From assembly GCF_019511525.1 (NCBI RefSeq), contig NZ_JAEUAT010000009.1:62001-126000 (forward strand): a stretch of DNA of 64,000 bases, given 5' to 3'. Below are positions 43,512 through 52,943 of the stretch, in pieces. The first letter of the stretch is position 1, and each line of letters begins with the position of its first letter. The position numbers and the translations under genes are program-made. The notes beneath the pieces were generated by a model. That model did not search any database, was not told the DNA's origin, and saw nothing but the letters and a program-made list of their open reading frames with translations. The stretch comes from Rhizobium cauense (GTDB lineage Bacteria > Pseudomonadota > Alphaproteobacteria > Rhizobiales > Rhizobiaceae).

Positions 43512-44387
43512 ATGGACACACGCATCAGACATCACAGGATCTCAGTCGCTGGTGTCGACACCTTCTATAGGGAGGCAGGTCCGATCGGTGCCCCGGTTAT
43601 CCTGTTGCCGCACGGATATCCCTGCTCGTCCTACCAATTCAGAAACCTGATGCCACGACTGGCGGACAGATGGCGGCTGATCGCGCCGGACTATCCGGGC
43701 TTTGGCTACAGCGAGAGCCCGGAGGACTTCTCCTACACCTTCGACGGCTACGCCGCCTGGCTAAATCTGTTCGTCGAGACCATTGGCCTTGAACGCTTCA
43801 TCATCTATCTGCATGACTTCGGCTCGCCGATCGGAGCAAGACTTGCCATCATGAAGCCCGAACGGATTGTTGGGCAGATCATCCAGAACGGCGACATTCC
43901 ATATGAGGACGCGTTGGGACCGAAATACGCCGAGATCGAAAAAACCTGGTCGCTACCCGTTGAGGGAATGCACGCGGAAATGCGCAATGCTGTAACCGAG
44001 GCGAACTTTCGCGAAGAATTCCTAAACGATGTTCGCCCGGATCTGAAAGCGCTCATTCCAGCAGATCTCTGGCACTTGCACTGGAGCTTGATGACTGAAA
44101 GGAGAAAGGATTTCACCGCAACACTTCTCTCCGACCTGAAGAACAACCGAGCCTGGTTCTCCTTCCATCGCCAATACCTTCGAACCCACAGGCCGCCCAC
44201 GCTGATCATCTGGGGACCCCAGGACCACTACATGCCTGAAGAGTCCGGGCGAGCTTATCTTCGGGACCTGCCCGACGCCGAATTTCATCTGCTGGATGGC
44301 GGCCACTGGCTGTTGGAGACCAACCTTGACGAAGTCGTCCCGCTCGTAAGTGGCTTTCTGGAGCGGCTAGACACTGGTCCTCAATGA
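43512..44387 (+). CDS. Alpha/beta hydrolase, haloalkane dehalogenase/epoxide hydrolase type, 291 aa
   Basis: The HG motif (LLPHGYP) forms the oxyanion region. The nucleophile elbow reads LHDFGSPIG, so the nucleophile is Asp (about residue 101), not Ser. The catalytic His is in LDGGHWLLE near the C-terminus. An Asp nucleophile points to haloalkane dehalogenase or epoxide hydrolase chemistry, though many such proteins have unknown substrates. The ATG at 43512 has TAGGAGGAGC upstream. Stands alone. Confidence 0.85.
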   Translation: MDTRIRHHRISVAGVDTFYREAGPIGAPVILLPHGYPCSSYQFRNLMPRLADRWRLIAPDYPGFGYSESPEDFSYTFDGYAAWLNLFVETIGLERFIIYLHDFGSPIGARLAIMKPERIVGQIIQNGDIPYEDALGPKYAEIEKTWSLPVEGMHAEMRNAVTEANFREEFLNDVRPDLKALIPADLWHLHWSLMTERRKDFTATLLSDLKNNRAWFSFHRQYLRTHRPPTLIIWGPQDHYMPEESGRAYLRDLPDAEFHLLDGGHWLLETNLDEVVPLVSGFLERLDTGPQ

Positions 44388-44478
44388 TAAAAGCTCGGCA
44401 AAGAGCCGGCATGGCGGTGTTGGGCCGGTCGCGGTTTGGCAAGCCTTCGTGATGCCTGTCTATCACTGCTACATCCAG

Positions 44479-45546
44479 TTAGTATCCTGTCATCTCAAGA
44501 TAGCCCTGCCCTGGCGTACTGCCCTCAATTTGAATCGGCCCTTCCCAGTAGGGTGTTGAAGTCGTCATCCAGGCTTGGTCATTGAGTGCTTTCGTACGGA
44601 TATCGAGACCTCGGCTGGGGATCTTTACTCTCCATTCAACGGGGATCGTCTTACCCTTGACGTTCGTCGTCCTCACCGGCTCAAGCGAGACGTCTTCAGA
44701 ACTGAGTGGCGCCGGCTTGCCATCGGCATTGATCCAAGTCGCTGAGATGTAGCCCGGACCGCTATCGCGGAGCCGAAATGCCATGACCTTCTCGCCGGAG
44801 GCCAGATGCAGGGAAAACCAATCCCAACCCGTCTGGGTCACCGCCAAAGGCTGGGAGGACCACTCCCTGTCCAGCCAGGCTCTTCCGGTAACCTCGTGGG
44901 TTTCACCGTCGAGCTCAACCGTGCCATGGACCGCAAAGAACGGTTGTGAGTAATAGTAGCTTGCCTGACCCGACGCCGATTTTGCCGAATATCCCTCGTC
45001 TCCTTGAAGGACCAAGGGGCCGTCAGTATCGAGCGTCAGTCGATAGGAAAAATCGCGGTCCTTTGCCGAGAGTTCAAGGTGGTCGAGATGGCCCTGTGAT
45101 GAAGCCGCGCGGCTCTGCATCTTCCAATCGTCTATCCATGCCTCGAAAGGAGCAGCAACGACGGCTGCCTGCCCAACCCCGCCGCGTGCAAGTCGCTCGG
45201 CGACGTAATGGTGGTCTTGGGTGGTGACTGCGGCGTGGCCAATCCAGACTTGGGGGCTCGACCAGCCCTGGCGCTCTTCAGGTGCAAGTGCAGATCGGAA
45301 AAGTGTCCATTGCGCGCCAATTTGTCGGCCGTCTACGGTTTTCAGGTTGGCGGTGATGTACCACCATTCGATCCGGAAATCTGGATGTGGTCCATGATCT
45401 CGGGGAAACTCGATTTTGTGCCCACGCTGGGGCATTGCGAAACCCTCAGCATTAGAGCCAAGCCCCGCAAAGCCCTGTGCAACAACAGTAATTGGCACCG
45501 ACAGGGACAGGATCAAAGCTGTGAGGATGATCGTTCTAGCGCTCAT
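44479..45546 (-). CDS. AttH-like lipocalin / carotenoid-hydratase-like exported protein, 355 aa
   Basis: A signal peptide (TIILTALILSLSVPITVVAQ) precedes the CrtC/AttH-type double beta domain. Conserved pieces include DFRIEWWYITANLKT, SYYYSQPFFAVHGTVEL and GRAWLDREWSS. Such proteins occur with FtsX-type ABC systems and are thought to handle lipophilic molecules. The ATG at 45546 overlaps the permease gene end by 11 bp, so translation is coupled. Last gene of the ATPase-permease-AttH operon. Confidence 0.8.
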   Translation of the reverse strand: MSARTIILTALILSLSVPITVVAQGFAGLGSNAEGFAMPQRGHKIEFPRDHGPHPDFRIEWWYITANLKTVDGRQIGAQWTLFRSALAPEERQGWSSPQVWIGHAAVTTQDHHYVAERLARGGVGQAAVVAAPFEAWIDDWKMQSRAASSQGHLDHLELSAKDRDFSYRLTLDTDGPLVLQGDEGYSAKSASGQASYYYSQPFFAVHGTVELDGETHEVTGRAWLDREWSSQPLAVTQTGWDWFSLHLASGEKVMAFRLRDSGPGYISATWINADGKPAPLSSEDVSLEPVRTTNVKGKTIPVEWRVKIPSRGLDIRTKALNDQAWMTTSTPYWEGPIQIEGSTPGQGYLEMTGY

Positions 45547-47944
45547 TCGCGAACACCTTGAGAAGATCGGCGGGATCGGTCTTTGCAAGTCGCCGTATCG
45601 GTATCGCAACAGAGATGATGGCCGATATCAGGGCAACGATCCCAAGCCTCAACCAATCCATTGGAAACAGGATCAACGGCAGCCGCCACCCGAAAGCCTC
45701 GACATTGACAATCGCCAGCAACACCCAGGCGAGTGCCAATCCGACCGGGATTGATGCGATGAAGGTAGCGAGCCATAGAGCAAGGGTCCGGACCACTTCA
45801 ACGAGCGCGAGATCACGGCGACGAATGCCCATGGCCCAGACGGGTGCAAGTTGGGGAAGGCGAAGTGATGACAATGTCAAAAGGCTCGAGAACATTGCGA
45901 AGCCTGCAACTGCCAGGGTCAACAGGCTGAGCGCTCCCGTGACAGCGAAGGTTCGTTCAAAGATCGCTGTTGATTGCTGCTTGAGCGAGGTCTGGTCGAC
46001 GATGTTGCTTTCCGGGATGCCGAAGTCATCCTTGAGTTTCCTCCTGAATTCCGGCACCTGTGCCGGCTCCATACGCAAGCCGTATCGAAGCTTGGAAACA
46101 TCTGGATAATGGTGGACCAAAGCATCCACGCCAACAATGACCTGTCCTGTCGGATTGCCGTAGTCGGAAAACACGCCAACGACAGTGCTAACCCAACCGC
46201 CGGGAAGTTTGATCTGCTGCCCAAGCGCGGCCTTGCCGGATCGCCAGAGCTGCTCGTTGACCAACGCGCCGGTCCCATTGGCAACCTCATCCCATGTTGT
46301 CGGTAATCCCATAAGCAGCGGCCAGTGATCGCGGTAGGTTGGGTCGTCGGCCACACCGAAAATTTGCATCTGCTCTCCAACAACCTCTCCCTGCGTGCTC
46401 CAGATGGGAAGGACAGCTCTCACCTGGTTTGGAAACCACTGCCGAAGGCGTTCCGCTTCGGCCTCATTGCGAGCAGTAACGTAAACCTCCGCGGCCAGGC
46501 GCTGATCGAGCCATCCCATAAACGTCTGGCGAAAGCTGGAAACCATCGTCCCGACACCGATGTTTGCCGAAAGGGCCAAAAGCAGTGCCATCAGCGCAAG
46601 GGAAAGACCCGGCAGCTGTTGGTTGGTATCAGCCCAGAACCATTGGCTAAGAACCCGTTTAGACGCCTTCTGTCCTAGCGCCACCACGAATGCCAGGACC
46701 GGTGGCAAGATCAAAGCGGCTCCCAAAAGAAGGGTCGCGAGGACCGCGAAGCCCGAATAAAGGCCCTTGCCTATGAGGATCACTAAACTCGATGCCAGCA
46801 GCAGCAACGAGCCGAGGCCCGCTTGTACCGTCATGCTTCTCGTCGACGCCCGCGCCCATTCCCTCTGTTGCGCCACTGCCAGTATCGGCATCTTCCAGAC
46901 CCGCCAAAGATGATTTGCCGACGATAGTGCCGTGCCAACCAGCGCTATCGCCAAACCCGCCAGCCACCATTCCGTTCTAAACGAGAGTGCCCCAGGCACG
47001 CTTGCGCCGTAGAGACCACGCAATGTCGCCGCGACCCCGGGCAGGAGAGCGGAAGCCACGACGTACCCGAGCACGACACCGATACCTCCTGAGAAAAGCG
47101 CAAAAACGATTGTTTCGGCGAGAAGCATGGCCGTCAGTGAGCGGAGTGAGACGCCGAGTGACCGCAGGGTCCGGAACGTGGAGCGGCGCTGCTCAAAGGA
47201 AAGACCTGTGGCTGAGTAGACGATGAACAGGCCGACAACGAAGGCAAGGAAGCCGAAGGCCGTGAGATTGAGGTGAAAACTGTCCGTCAGCCGAGCGACG
47301 TTTGGTCTCTCCCCGGCGTCTTTCAGCGCGAGCTCAGGTGCAAGCTTTTCCAAGGCTTGGAGGCCGAGCCCCTGGGAGCGTGCAATGACAATCCTGCTCA
47401 GACCACCCTTGCGGTTCAGCAGCCGATCGGCAACCCCGATATCGACGAAGGCCGTTCCGTCTGGAAGATCGCCGGAGACCTTCATCGTAAGGCCCTCCGT
47501 GCTCTTTAGACGGGCGGCGGTAGCGGCCGAAACCAATAATTGTCCCGGAGGACCAACAAACTCGACGAGCTCGGAAGCCTTTGATACCGTGGACACCTTT
47601 CCTTCCGGCGGCATGCTTAACGGCTCGATGCCTACTAGCCTGATACGGATCCCGCCAAACCTGTAGTCGCCTTCCATTATCGGCGATACGTTCCAGCCTG
47701 CTCTTCGCAGCCTAGCGTATGTCGAGGACGGTATTAACCTGCCATCCTTTGCAACAAGTTGGTCGAGCTCACTCTGTTCGAGTACGGCAGCCGCACGTCC
47801 ATAGCTTGCCCTTGCTTCCGCATTGATCGCTTGCACCCCCGACCACAATGCTGTTGCAAGCGCCACACCAACAATCAACGTAGCAAATTGCAGGGGGCGG
47901 TAGCGCCAGTGGGATATGAGGGCCCCAAAAGCGATCCAGCTCAT
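45536..47944 (-). CDS. FtsX-like ABC permease, 802 aa
   Basis: Two FtsX domains: membrane helices near residues 20, 230-370 and 420-460, then a large soluble part and three more helices near the end. One MacB-type periplasmic domain lies in each half. It works with the ATPase at 47941 (ATGA overlap) and the AttH-like protein. Such systems act as mechanotransmitters or lipoprotein/lipid extractors, not importers. Confidence 0.85.
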   Translation of the reverse strand: MSWIAFGALISHWRYRPLQFATLIVGVALATALWSGVQAINAEARASYGRAAAVLEQSELDQLVAKDGRLIPSSTYARLRRAGWNVSPIMEGDYRFGGIRIRLVGIEPLSMPPEGKVSTVSKASELVEFVGPPGQLLVSAATAARLKSTEGLTMKVSGDLPDGTAFVDIGVADRLLNRKGGLSRIVIARSQGLGLQALEKLAPELALKDAGERPNVARLTDSFHLNLTAFGFLAFVVGLFIVYSATGLSFEQRRSTFRTLRSLGVSLRSLTAMLLAETIVFALFSGGIGVVLGYVVASALLPGVAATLRGLYGASVPGALSFRTEWWLAGLAIALVGTALSSANHLWRVWKMPILAVAQQREWARASTRSMTVQAGLGSLLLLASSLVILIGKGLYSGFAVLATLLLGAALILPPVLAFVVALGQKASKRVLSQWFWADTNQQLPGLSLALMALLLALSANIGVGTMVSSFRQTFMGWLDQRLAAEVYVTARNEAEAERLRQWFPNQVRAVLPIWSTQGEVVGEQMQIFGVADDPTYRDHWPLLMGLPTTWDEVANGTGALVNEQLWRSGKAALGQQIKLPGGWVSTVVGVFSDYGNPTGQVIVGVDALVHHYPDVSKLRYGLRMEPAQVPEFRRKLKDDFGIPESNIVDQTSLKQQSTAIFERTFAVTGALSLLTLAVAGFAMFSSLLTLSSLRLPQLAPVWAMGIRRRDLALVEVVRTLALWLATFIASIPVGLALAWVLLAIVNVEAFGWRLPLILFPMDWLRLGIVALISAIISVAIPIRRLAKTDPADLLKVFANER

Positions 47945-48600
47945 GCGACAACCTTCCCACCACTGAGGGAAATCCGCCGGTCAAGCATGTTGGCGAGCCG
48001 GTTGGAGTGGGTAACAAGAAGAAGAGCAATGCCCGCAGACTTTGTGAGACGCAACATGACGTCGAGCACCGCATTTGCTGTGGCCTCGTCGAGATTGCCC
48101 GTCGGTTCGTCCGCCAGGACAAGGGGTGGCCGCGCTGCAAGGGTCCGTCCGATCGCCACCCGCTGCTGCTGTCCGCCTGATAACTGTTCGGGATAGCGTC
48201 GAAGAAGCTGGCTGATCCCGAGAGTTTCGACAAGTTCAGTCTCCCACTCCGGATCGAACCTCCGGGCAAGCCTCGCGTGGAAGGAGACATTTGATCCGAC
48301 GTCGAGGCTCGGAATGAGATTGAATTGCTGGAAGATTACTCCGACCTCGGTTCGCCGGAAGCCAGCGCGGCCAGCGTCATCGAGTTTTGTGATTTCTCGC
48401 CCGTTTACCTGGATGCTACCGCTATCGGGCTTGTCTAACCCGCCCGCAAGGTGAAGAAGGGTACTTTTCCCGCTCCCCGACTCACCTGTCAGAGCGAGGC
48501 TCTCGCCTTTTGCCAACTCAAGACCCACGCCCTTTAAGACCGCAATCTCTCCCTCCGCAGTCTGGTAGGATTTTGTGACGTCTGAAAGCCAAAGGATCAT
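47941..48600 (-). CDS. ABC ATPase, LolD/MacB type, 219 aa
   Basis: Walker A GESGSGKST, Q-loop IFQQFNLIPS, signature LSGGQQQR, Walker B LVLADEPTGNLD and switch His THSNR. This is the short LolD/FtsE-like form. First gene of a three-gene operon; the stop overlaps the permease start. Start ATG at 48600. Confidence 0.9.
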   Translation of the reverse strand: MILWLSDVTKSYQTAEGEIAVLKGVGLELAKGESLALTGESGSGKSTLLHLAGGLDKPDSGSIQVNGREITKLDDAGRAGFRRTEVGVIFQQFNLIPSLDVGSNVSFHARLARRFDPEWETELVETLGISQLLRRYPEQLSGGQQQRVAIGRTLAARPPLVLADEPTGNLDEATANAVLDVMLRLTKSAGIALLLVTHSNRLANMLDRRISLSGGKVVA

Positions 48601-48901
48601 ATATGTCTCGATATGAAAACGATACCGATCCAGCGTGCCTAGCTGATCGCTAGGCTAACCGGCAGTCGGCTCAAATGTTTCCGACCTTACCATCGACTGG
48701 AGAGGAAGACCTCCTGCTTTCCATCCCACAGAACGGCGATAGCAGCACTCGAGAATGCCGAAGCTTCTTTGTCTCAGTTCGGGGCCGACTGCAGCAAAGA
48801 CGGTCATTGTCAGGGTTTGGATCTGTCGTTCGGCCGCTGACAGGCTTCAAGAGCTCTTGGCGGGAGTTTTCCCGTGCATCGCGATGCTGCAAGCGCGCTG
48901 A
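48601..48901. other. Intergenic, no gene seen
   Basis: No supported ORF. Confidence 0.35.
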
Positions 48902-48982
48902 TTATGCCCGAGTAATGGTCCAGACGAGAAATACGAATGAAGCGGTGGCGGCGAAGGCGGCAATGGTTAGATTTGCGTCCAA
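48902..48982 (-). CDS. Membrane microprotein, 26 aa
   Basis: TTG start at 48982 with CAGGAGC 5 nt upstream. The product is nearly one hydrophobic segment (LTIAAFAATASFVFLVWTIT). A consensus EcfG promoter (49037-49012) lies 29 nt upstream, which strongly supports real expression. Role unknown. Confidence 0.5.
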   Translation of the reverse strand: MDANLTIAAFAATASFVFLVWTITRA

Positions 48983-49011
48983 GGTAAGCTCCTGAATGTA
49001 GAGGCACGTTG

Positions 49012-49037
49012 AACGCGAGCGATCGCGGCTTAGTTCC
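49012..49037 (-). promoter_or_regulatory. EcfG/RpoE2 promoter (microprotein)
   Basis: On the minus strand GGAAC (49037-49033), 17 bp, CGTT (49015-49012). Confidence 0.6.
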
Positions 49038-49090
49038 ATTCCCTGGGGACTGACAACGAATTTTGCCTTTTTTTGGGGTTTCTCCGGGTG

Positions 49091-49115
49091 GGAACTAGTC
49101 ACTCCTCATGTCGTT
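49091..49115 (+). promoter_or_regulatory. EcfG/RpoE2 promoter (divergent)
   Basis: GGAAC (49091-49095), 16 bp, CGTT (49112-49115), reading toward the oxidase relic. Divergent from the microprotein promoter. Confidence 0.6.
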
Positions 49116-49129
49116 CCATACCGGAAAAT

Positions 49130-49410
49130 ATGGGAGGAGAGCCAATCCTGCGATGTCTTTTTCCCGTGATGGCGCTCGTCCTCGTAGGCTGCAGTGAACA
49201 GCAATCCGCTCTCGAACCGGCCGGAAAAGAATCCGAAGCGGTTTATCGCCTGTTTGTCACGATGGTTATTGGCGGCGCGTGATCTGGCTGTCGGTGATGA
49301 CGTTTTCATCCACGCGGCCGGTGGTGCGGTGTCGCTTCGCCAATCGTGGTGCTTTTGGCGTTTCTTTGCTATGCGGGTGTTGCAACCTTGATGGACGATA
49401 GTGACACGGA
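49130..49410 (+). pseudogene. Cytochrome c oxidase subunit II, N-terminal relic
   Basis: The lipobox-like start ALVLVGCSEQQSALEPAGKE and RLFVTMVIGGA match the N-terminus of COX2 lipoproteins. The frame then stops (TGA) and VIWLSVMTF continues one frame over. No copper-binding domain follows before 49490. A decayed fragment still behind a general-stress promoter. Confidence 0.55.
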
Positions 49411-49489
49411 ATTCGCGGATCATCTCGACGCTGGGTGGGAATCGACATTCAGGGAATAGGACTGTTCACCAACACTTCGCGGTCGATCC

Positions 49490-50167
49490 TCATTTCCAGT
49501 TTCTCAGGGTCCAGCCGATCAAGAGGGCTACCGCGACGATCATGTGTATTGCCAGCAGGAACCTTCCGAGGAACAGGGTAACACTGGCGGCAGTGCTGAT
49601 ACCGAGATCGTGCTTGAACCAGCGAATCTGAGCTAGTCCATACCACACCGTTGCCACGGCAAGGACCCCGACACCCGCCGTCAAACCAAGATGGTGAGGG
49701 ATGAGGATAAGGTCCAAACCCATGCCTGCCACGAAGACGAATGCCGTGGCGACATAGCATTGGCTGTAAAACGGCGGTCGCAGGCTTTCCCTCGTCAGCC
49801 TGACTGACTTCCTCCTTGCCAGTGTCACCGCCATCACTAATGGCAGCATGCCGAAGATCACTCCGCGTGCGAGAAGGAGGTTAGGGGTCGATGCCAAGAG
49901 TGGAGGCAGGGTGGCGTCGGCATATATCGAAGGCACCGCGCTGGAGATCGCCTGGGCCAACAGTAGGGTCAGAAGCAGGAACAGCGGTGGGCTAAGTGTG
50001 TCGCTGTACCGGTCCTCTTCGCGATCTCCCAGTTCTTCATCGGCGGACTTCATCATCCGGAGCGGGTTGACGATCGAGCGCCACATCGTGATCGGATAGA
50101 AGACGAGCCAGGAGACCATCTCATAGAGAAGATCCTCAAGGGATTTCAGCAATTTCATGAAGTCCAT
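49490..50167 (-). CDS. Membrane protein, 225 aa
   Basis: Five or so membrane segments (PPLFLLLTLLLAQAISSAVP, LLARGVIFGMLPLVMAVTLA, YVATAFVFVAGMGLDLILIP and two more) after a cytoplasmic N-terminus. Resembles Yip1/DUF1282-type membrane proteins of unknown role. Start ATG 50167 or 50158. Confidence 0.7.
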   Translation of the reverse strand: MDFMKLLKSLEDLLYEMVSWLVFYPITMWRSIVNPLRMMKSADEELGDREEDRYSDTLSPPLFLLLTLLLAQAISSAVPSIYADATLPPLLASTPNLLLARGVIFGMLPLVMAVTLARRKSVRLTRESLRPPFYSQCYVATAFVFVAGMGLDLILIPHHLGLTAGVGVLAVATVWYGLAQIRWFKHDLGISTAASVTLFLGRFLLAIHMIVAVALLIGWTLRNWK

Positions 50168-50254
50168 ACCTGTACCCGTCTCGATCCCGATTGTGCTGTA
50201 CGGGGTATGACATCTGGCGGGGCCTGACCTATCTTGCGATCACTGCGAACCATG

Positions 50255-50752
50255 CTAGGTGTTCAACGCATTGTTGAGGTCGTGCAATCCGATCATCAAC
50301 ATCATGGGGTCGGACGGAGAAGACAGAAAGCCGACGGCCTCATAAAAGGCGCGCGCGTCATCGGAAATCGCATGGACCAGCACGCCGCGGATGCCGAGTA
50401 TTTCGGCGGCATTGAGCAGGCGCAAGCCCGCGTCCCGCACCAATGCCCTGCCGACACCGCGCCCCTGATAGGCTTGATCAATGGCGAGGCGACCAAGCAC
50501 GGCGACTGGGATTGGATCAGGCATGTTACGCCGAAGGCGGCCGGGTGCTTCAGGCTGTTTTACCGCGCCGGAGGCGAGCGCGTAATAGGCGATGACGCGG
50601 CTTTCCTCAAACACGACGAAGGTACGCGTTGCGCCGCCTGCTTGATTGGCACGGGCGCGGCGACGTAGCCAGCCGTCCAGTTCAGGGACGCCGGAATTGA
50701 ATTCGGTCATGTCATGATGGTCGGCCAGGGGCGCCGGTGCGCTGAGGGTCAC
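50255..50752 (-). CDS. GNAT-family toxin (TacT-like), 165 aa
   Basis: GNAT fold with the acetyl-CoA loop DQAYQGRGVGRALVRDAG, preceded by ASGAVKQPE and followed by VHAISDDARAFYEAVGF with the conserved Tyr. TacT toxins acetylate aminoacyl-tRNA and stop translation. The GTG start (50752) overlaps the antitoxin stop by 4 bases. Homologous relics lie at 20205 and 33980. Appears intact. Confidence 0.88.
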   Translation of the reverse strand: MTLSAPAPLADHHDMTEFNSGVPELDGWLRRRARANQAGGATRTFVVFEESRVIAYYALASGAVKQPEAPGRLRRNMPDPIPVAVLGRLAIDQAYQGRGVGRALVRDAGLRLLNAAEILGIRGVLVHAISDDARAFYEAVGFLSSPSDPMMLMIGLHDLNNALNT

Positions 50753-51045
50753 GCTTCATCCCACGGCGCTTTGGTCGACATGGTGCGTTTTAGACGCTCA
50801 TTGAGCTTCGCGGGCGCGTCGAGCCGGGCAAGGTATTCGGCATAGATTTCAGGGCTTACCGTGAAGATGGTACGGTCGAGCAGCACTTCCTCGGCACGGC
50901 GTTCGGAGGCTTCCAACATAAAATCCGTGCGCGTCTTACCGAGCAATTCTGCGGCGCGATCAATCAAGTTGCGCGTCGCGGGCTTGATGCGCATATTCAG
51001 CGGCACGCTTGCGTCCGGGCTTTTGCTCGTTTGTGAAGTCGACAT
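50749..51045 (-). CDS. RHH antitoxin, DUF1778 (TacA-like), 98 aa
   Basis: A ribbon-helix-helix N-terminus (PLNMRIKPATRNLIDRAAEL) is followed by the helical DUF1778 tail that blocks the toxin. It represses its own promoter together with toxin. The ATG at 51045 has TAGGAG 6 nt upstream. Pairs with the GNAT gene. Confidence 0.9.
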   Translation of the reverse strand: MSTSQTSKSPDASVPLNMRIKPATRNLIDRAAELLGKTRTDFMLEASERRAEEVLLDRTIFTVSPEIYAEYLARLDAPAKLNERLKRTMSTKAPWDEA

Positions 51046-51069
51046 GGGAAACTCCTATCTACCCGCTTT

Positions 51070-51120
51070 CATATAGCGTAACGACATCATCTTTACAAGC
51101 GCCGTACAGATATCGTCATT
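51070..51120 (-). promoter_or_regulatory. Toxin-antitoxin promoter/operator
   Basis: On the minus strand TTGTAA (51098-51093), 17 bp, TATATG (51075-51070). Imperfect inverted copies of TAA(c/t)GAC flank it (about 51079-51090 and 51110-51121), the expected operator of an RHH antitoxin. Confidence 0.5.
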
Positions 51121-51174
51121 ACACTTCTAGGTCAGCAGTTCGCGCTTTAGCTTGCTGAATGGACCGAGCCAAGC

Positions 51175-51405
51175 TCAAAGCTTTCTGCCTCTGATGCTCA
51201 AAGGCTGACCTAACACTCGTTCATCAAAGAGCTTTCGCGCCGTCCTAATCGTACCCGCGCCTCTGATCGAGCTATCTTCTGCGGTGTCGAGGAAGACTTC
51301 CATGTCGCCGGTGGGGTGTTCCACCTTGCATCGTCCGTCATCAGGAGCAGCGACTACCGAATGTGCCGGCGACTGCTTCAGACGCGAGGCCGTTGGAATT
51401 GTCAC
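51175..51405 (-). CDS. Hypothetical protein, 76 aa
   Basis: Unknown. HPTGDMEVFLDTAEDSSIRG and TIRTARKLFDERV are the regular-looking parts. GTG start at 51405. Weak support. Confidence 0.4.
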   Translation of the reverse strand: MTIPTASRLKQSPAHSVVAAPDDGRCKVEHPTGDMEVFLDTAEDSSIRGAGTIRTARKLFDERVLGQPLSIRGRKL

Positions 51406-51948
51406 GGTGGCGAGGACGCCGACTACTTCGTCACAATTGCCTAATGCGAGCTTCTGGAAGTAACGCTTGATTCCTCAGCTGGTTAGGTTTGACAGATTGG
51501 TGCCGCCTCTAGGGTTGGCGGTGCGGCGCAAGCAATTGGCAGTCCCGAGCAAACAACACGTCGGCTAGCAACCTTATGTAGGTGCAGCAAGGAACGCTCC
51601 GCGCGGCAAACACAAAACAACTAGCAAGACTGTCGCGATCCGAAGCGGCTGAAGCGGTTGCCCGTGAGGTGGGAACTGATGAGGCCACAGACCAGCCAAG
51701 GAAAGCCCACCGACAAGGACCACCAAGTTCGTACAAGTTCCGACGTCGCATGGCGACCCCGATTAGTTCCAGACGGCAATCATCACCCTGGTCTGCGGTA
51801 TTCCACCCCCGCATGGGTGATCTTTCCACCGAGTTCTCCGAAGCGGTCAGGGCACAGGAGACAACGAATACGCATCGGCGGCCGGGGACGGGGCGTCCTG
51901 CCGCTGATTACGCATGCCCCACAGCTCGTCCAAACTGAAAGGACAATC
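51406..51948. other. Intergenic, no supported gene
   Basis: Several open frames on both strands but none with a start signal. Confidence 0.35.
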
Positions 51949-52242
51949 ATGAAGTCTGCAATTCTCACATGCGCCATCGCTCTTGCAGCTACTTCCGCAT
52001 TCGCGGGAGCGACTTATAGCCTCAAGGGTGACAGCGCCAACGACACCAATGGCAACGGAAATCTGGTCGGCACCTATTCCTCCAGCGGCACAGGAAATGG
52101 CGGCGTCGTTGGCGGTAACGGCACGGCCTACGACGGCGTTGGCCGTGACCAGACGACTACCCCAGGGTCTCGCGCCCAAGCGGTGCATTCGCTAGGCGTC
52201 GGTGGCGCAGCCTCTGGTAACAACGGCTGGGGCCAGAAGTAA
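51949..52242 (+). CDS. Secreted Gly/Asn-rich protein, 97 aa
   Basis: A signal peptide (ILTCAIALAATSAFAGATYS) precedes a Gly/Asn/Thr-rich mature part. It is like the 17953-19351 proteins in composition though not clearly homologous. ATG at 51949 with AAAGGAC 5 nt upstream. Function unknown. Confidence 0.6.
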   Translation: MKSAILTCAIALAATSAFAGATYSLKGDSANDTNGNGNLVGTYSSSGTGNGGVVGGNGTAYDGVGRDQTTTPGSRAQAVHSLGVGGAASGNNGWGQK

Positions 52243-52528
52243 GTGAGCTTGGGGCACCGGCCTGATCACCCTCGTGTTCCGGTGTCCCGACCATGTCGCC
52301 CGGCTCCAATGTCGACGCAGTCCACCAATCGCAGGGAGCTTGCGAGAACAGCCGCTGGTTATTTCTAGCCGGCGGCATCATGTCGTATACGGCAATCGGC
52401 GCAAAGGCGCCAACGAGTTGGCGGCTACGAAAGAGGGCAGGTCCCGATGAGTTAACCAGGTGGACTGTCTGGATAAGGCGTCGCCGGTTCATTTCTCTCA
52501 AGACTGATACACCACTTACGTGTGCAAA

Positions 52529-52800
52529 CTAGGCTACTCCGCAATACTGGTTCTTGCCCGCATAGGCGATCGCCATGTGGAATTCCTTGTTGGCTTCCGA
52601 CATGGCCAGGTGGTTCCCGGTCTTGACGGCGGCGGCGAACGCCCTGTCGCGTTTGGCAATCACCTTCAAATCGGGACCGGCGCAAGTCGAAGACGCAGAA
52701 GCGCGTGTCGTCGATCAGCTCCACCGGCTGAAGCGCCAGTGCGTTCTCAAGAGTGTTTTCAACAGCGTGACGAGGTACCCAATGCCGCATTTCCTACGCC
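52529..52800 (-). pseudogene. GntR (FCD-type) regulator relic
   Basis: Minus-strand reading gives VIAKRDRAFAAAVKTGNHLA and EANKEFHMAIAYAGKNQY, the metal-binding helices of an FCD domain. An upstream piece, ENALALQPVELIDDTR, is in another frame. The DNA-binding domain is gone. Decayed. Confidence 0.55.
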
Positions 52801-52819
52801 ATTTTGATAAACCAAAATG

Positions 52820-52831
52820 AGACCTAGGTCC
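52820..52831 (+). promoter_or_regulatory. Palindrome AGACCTAGGTCC
   Basis: Same family as the 12-bp boxes at 3221, 17850 and others. Single copy here, 112 nt before the Hint gene; no EcfG-like element at the usual distance. Confidence 0.4.
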
Positions 52832-52943
52832 GAAGAAGGAGATCGTAGGGAAGGCTATAATCGGCTCGAGTAATGGAACGCCCGTTGGCGAAGTGCAACG
52901 TGTTTTGTGATCCCTTGTTCCATTGCGAGAGGAGTGCCAAAAA

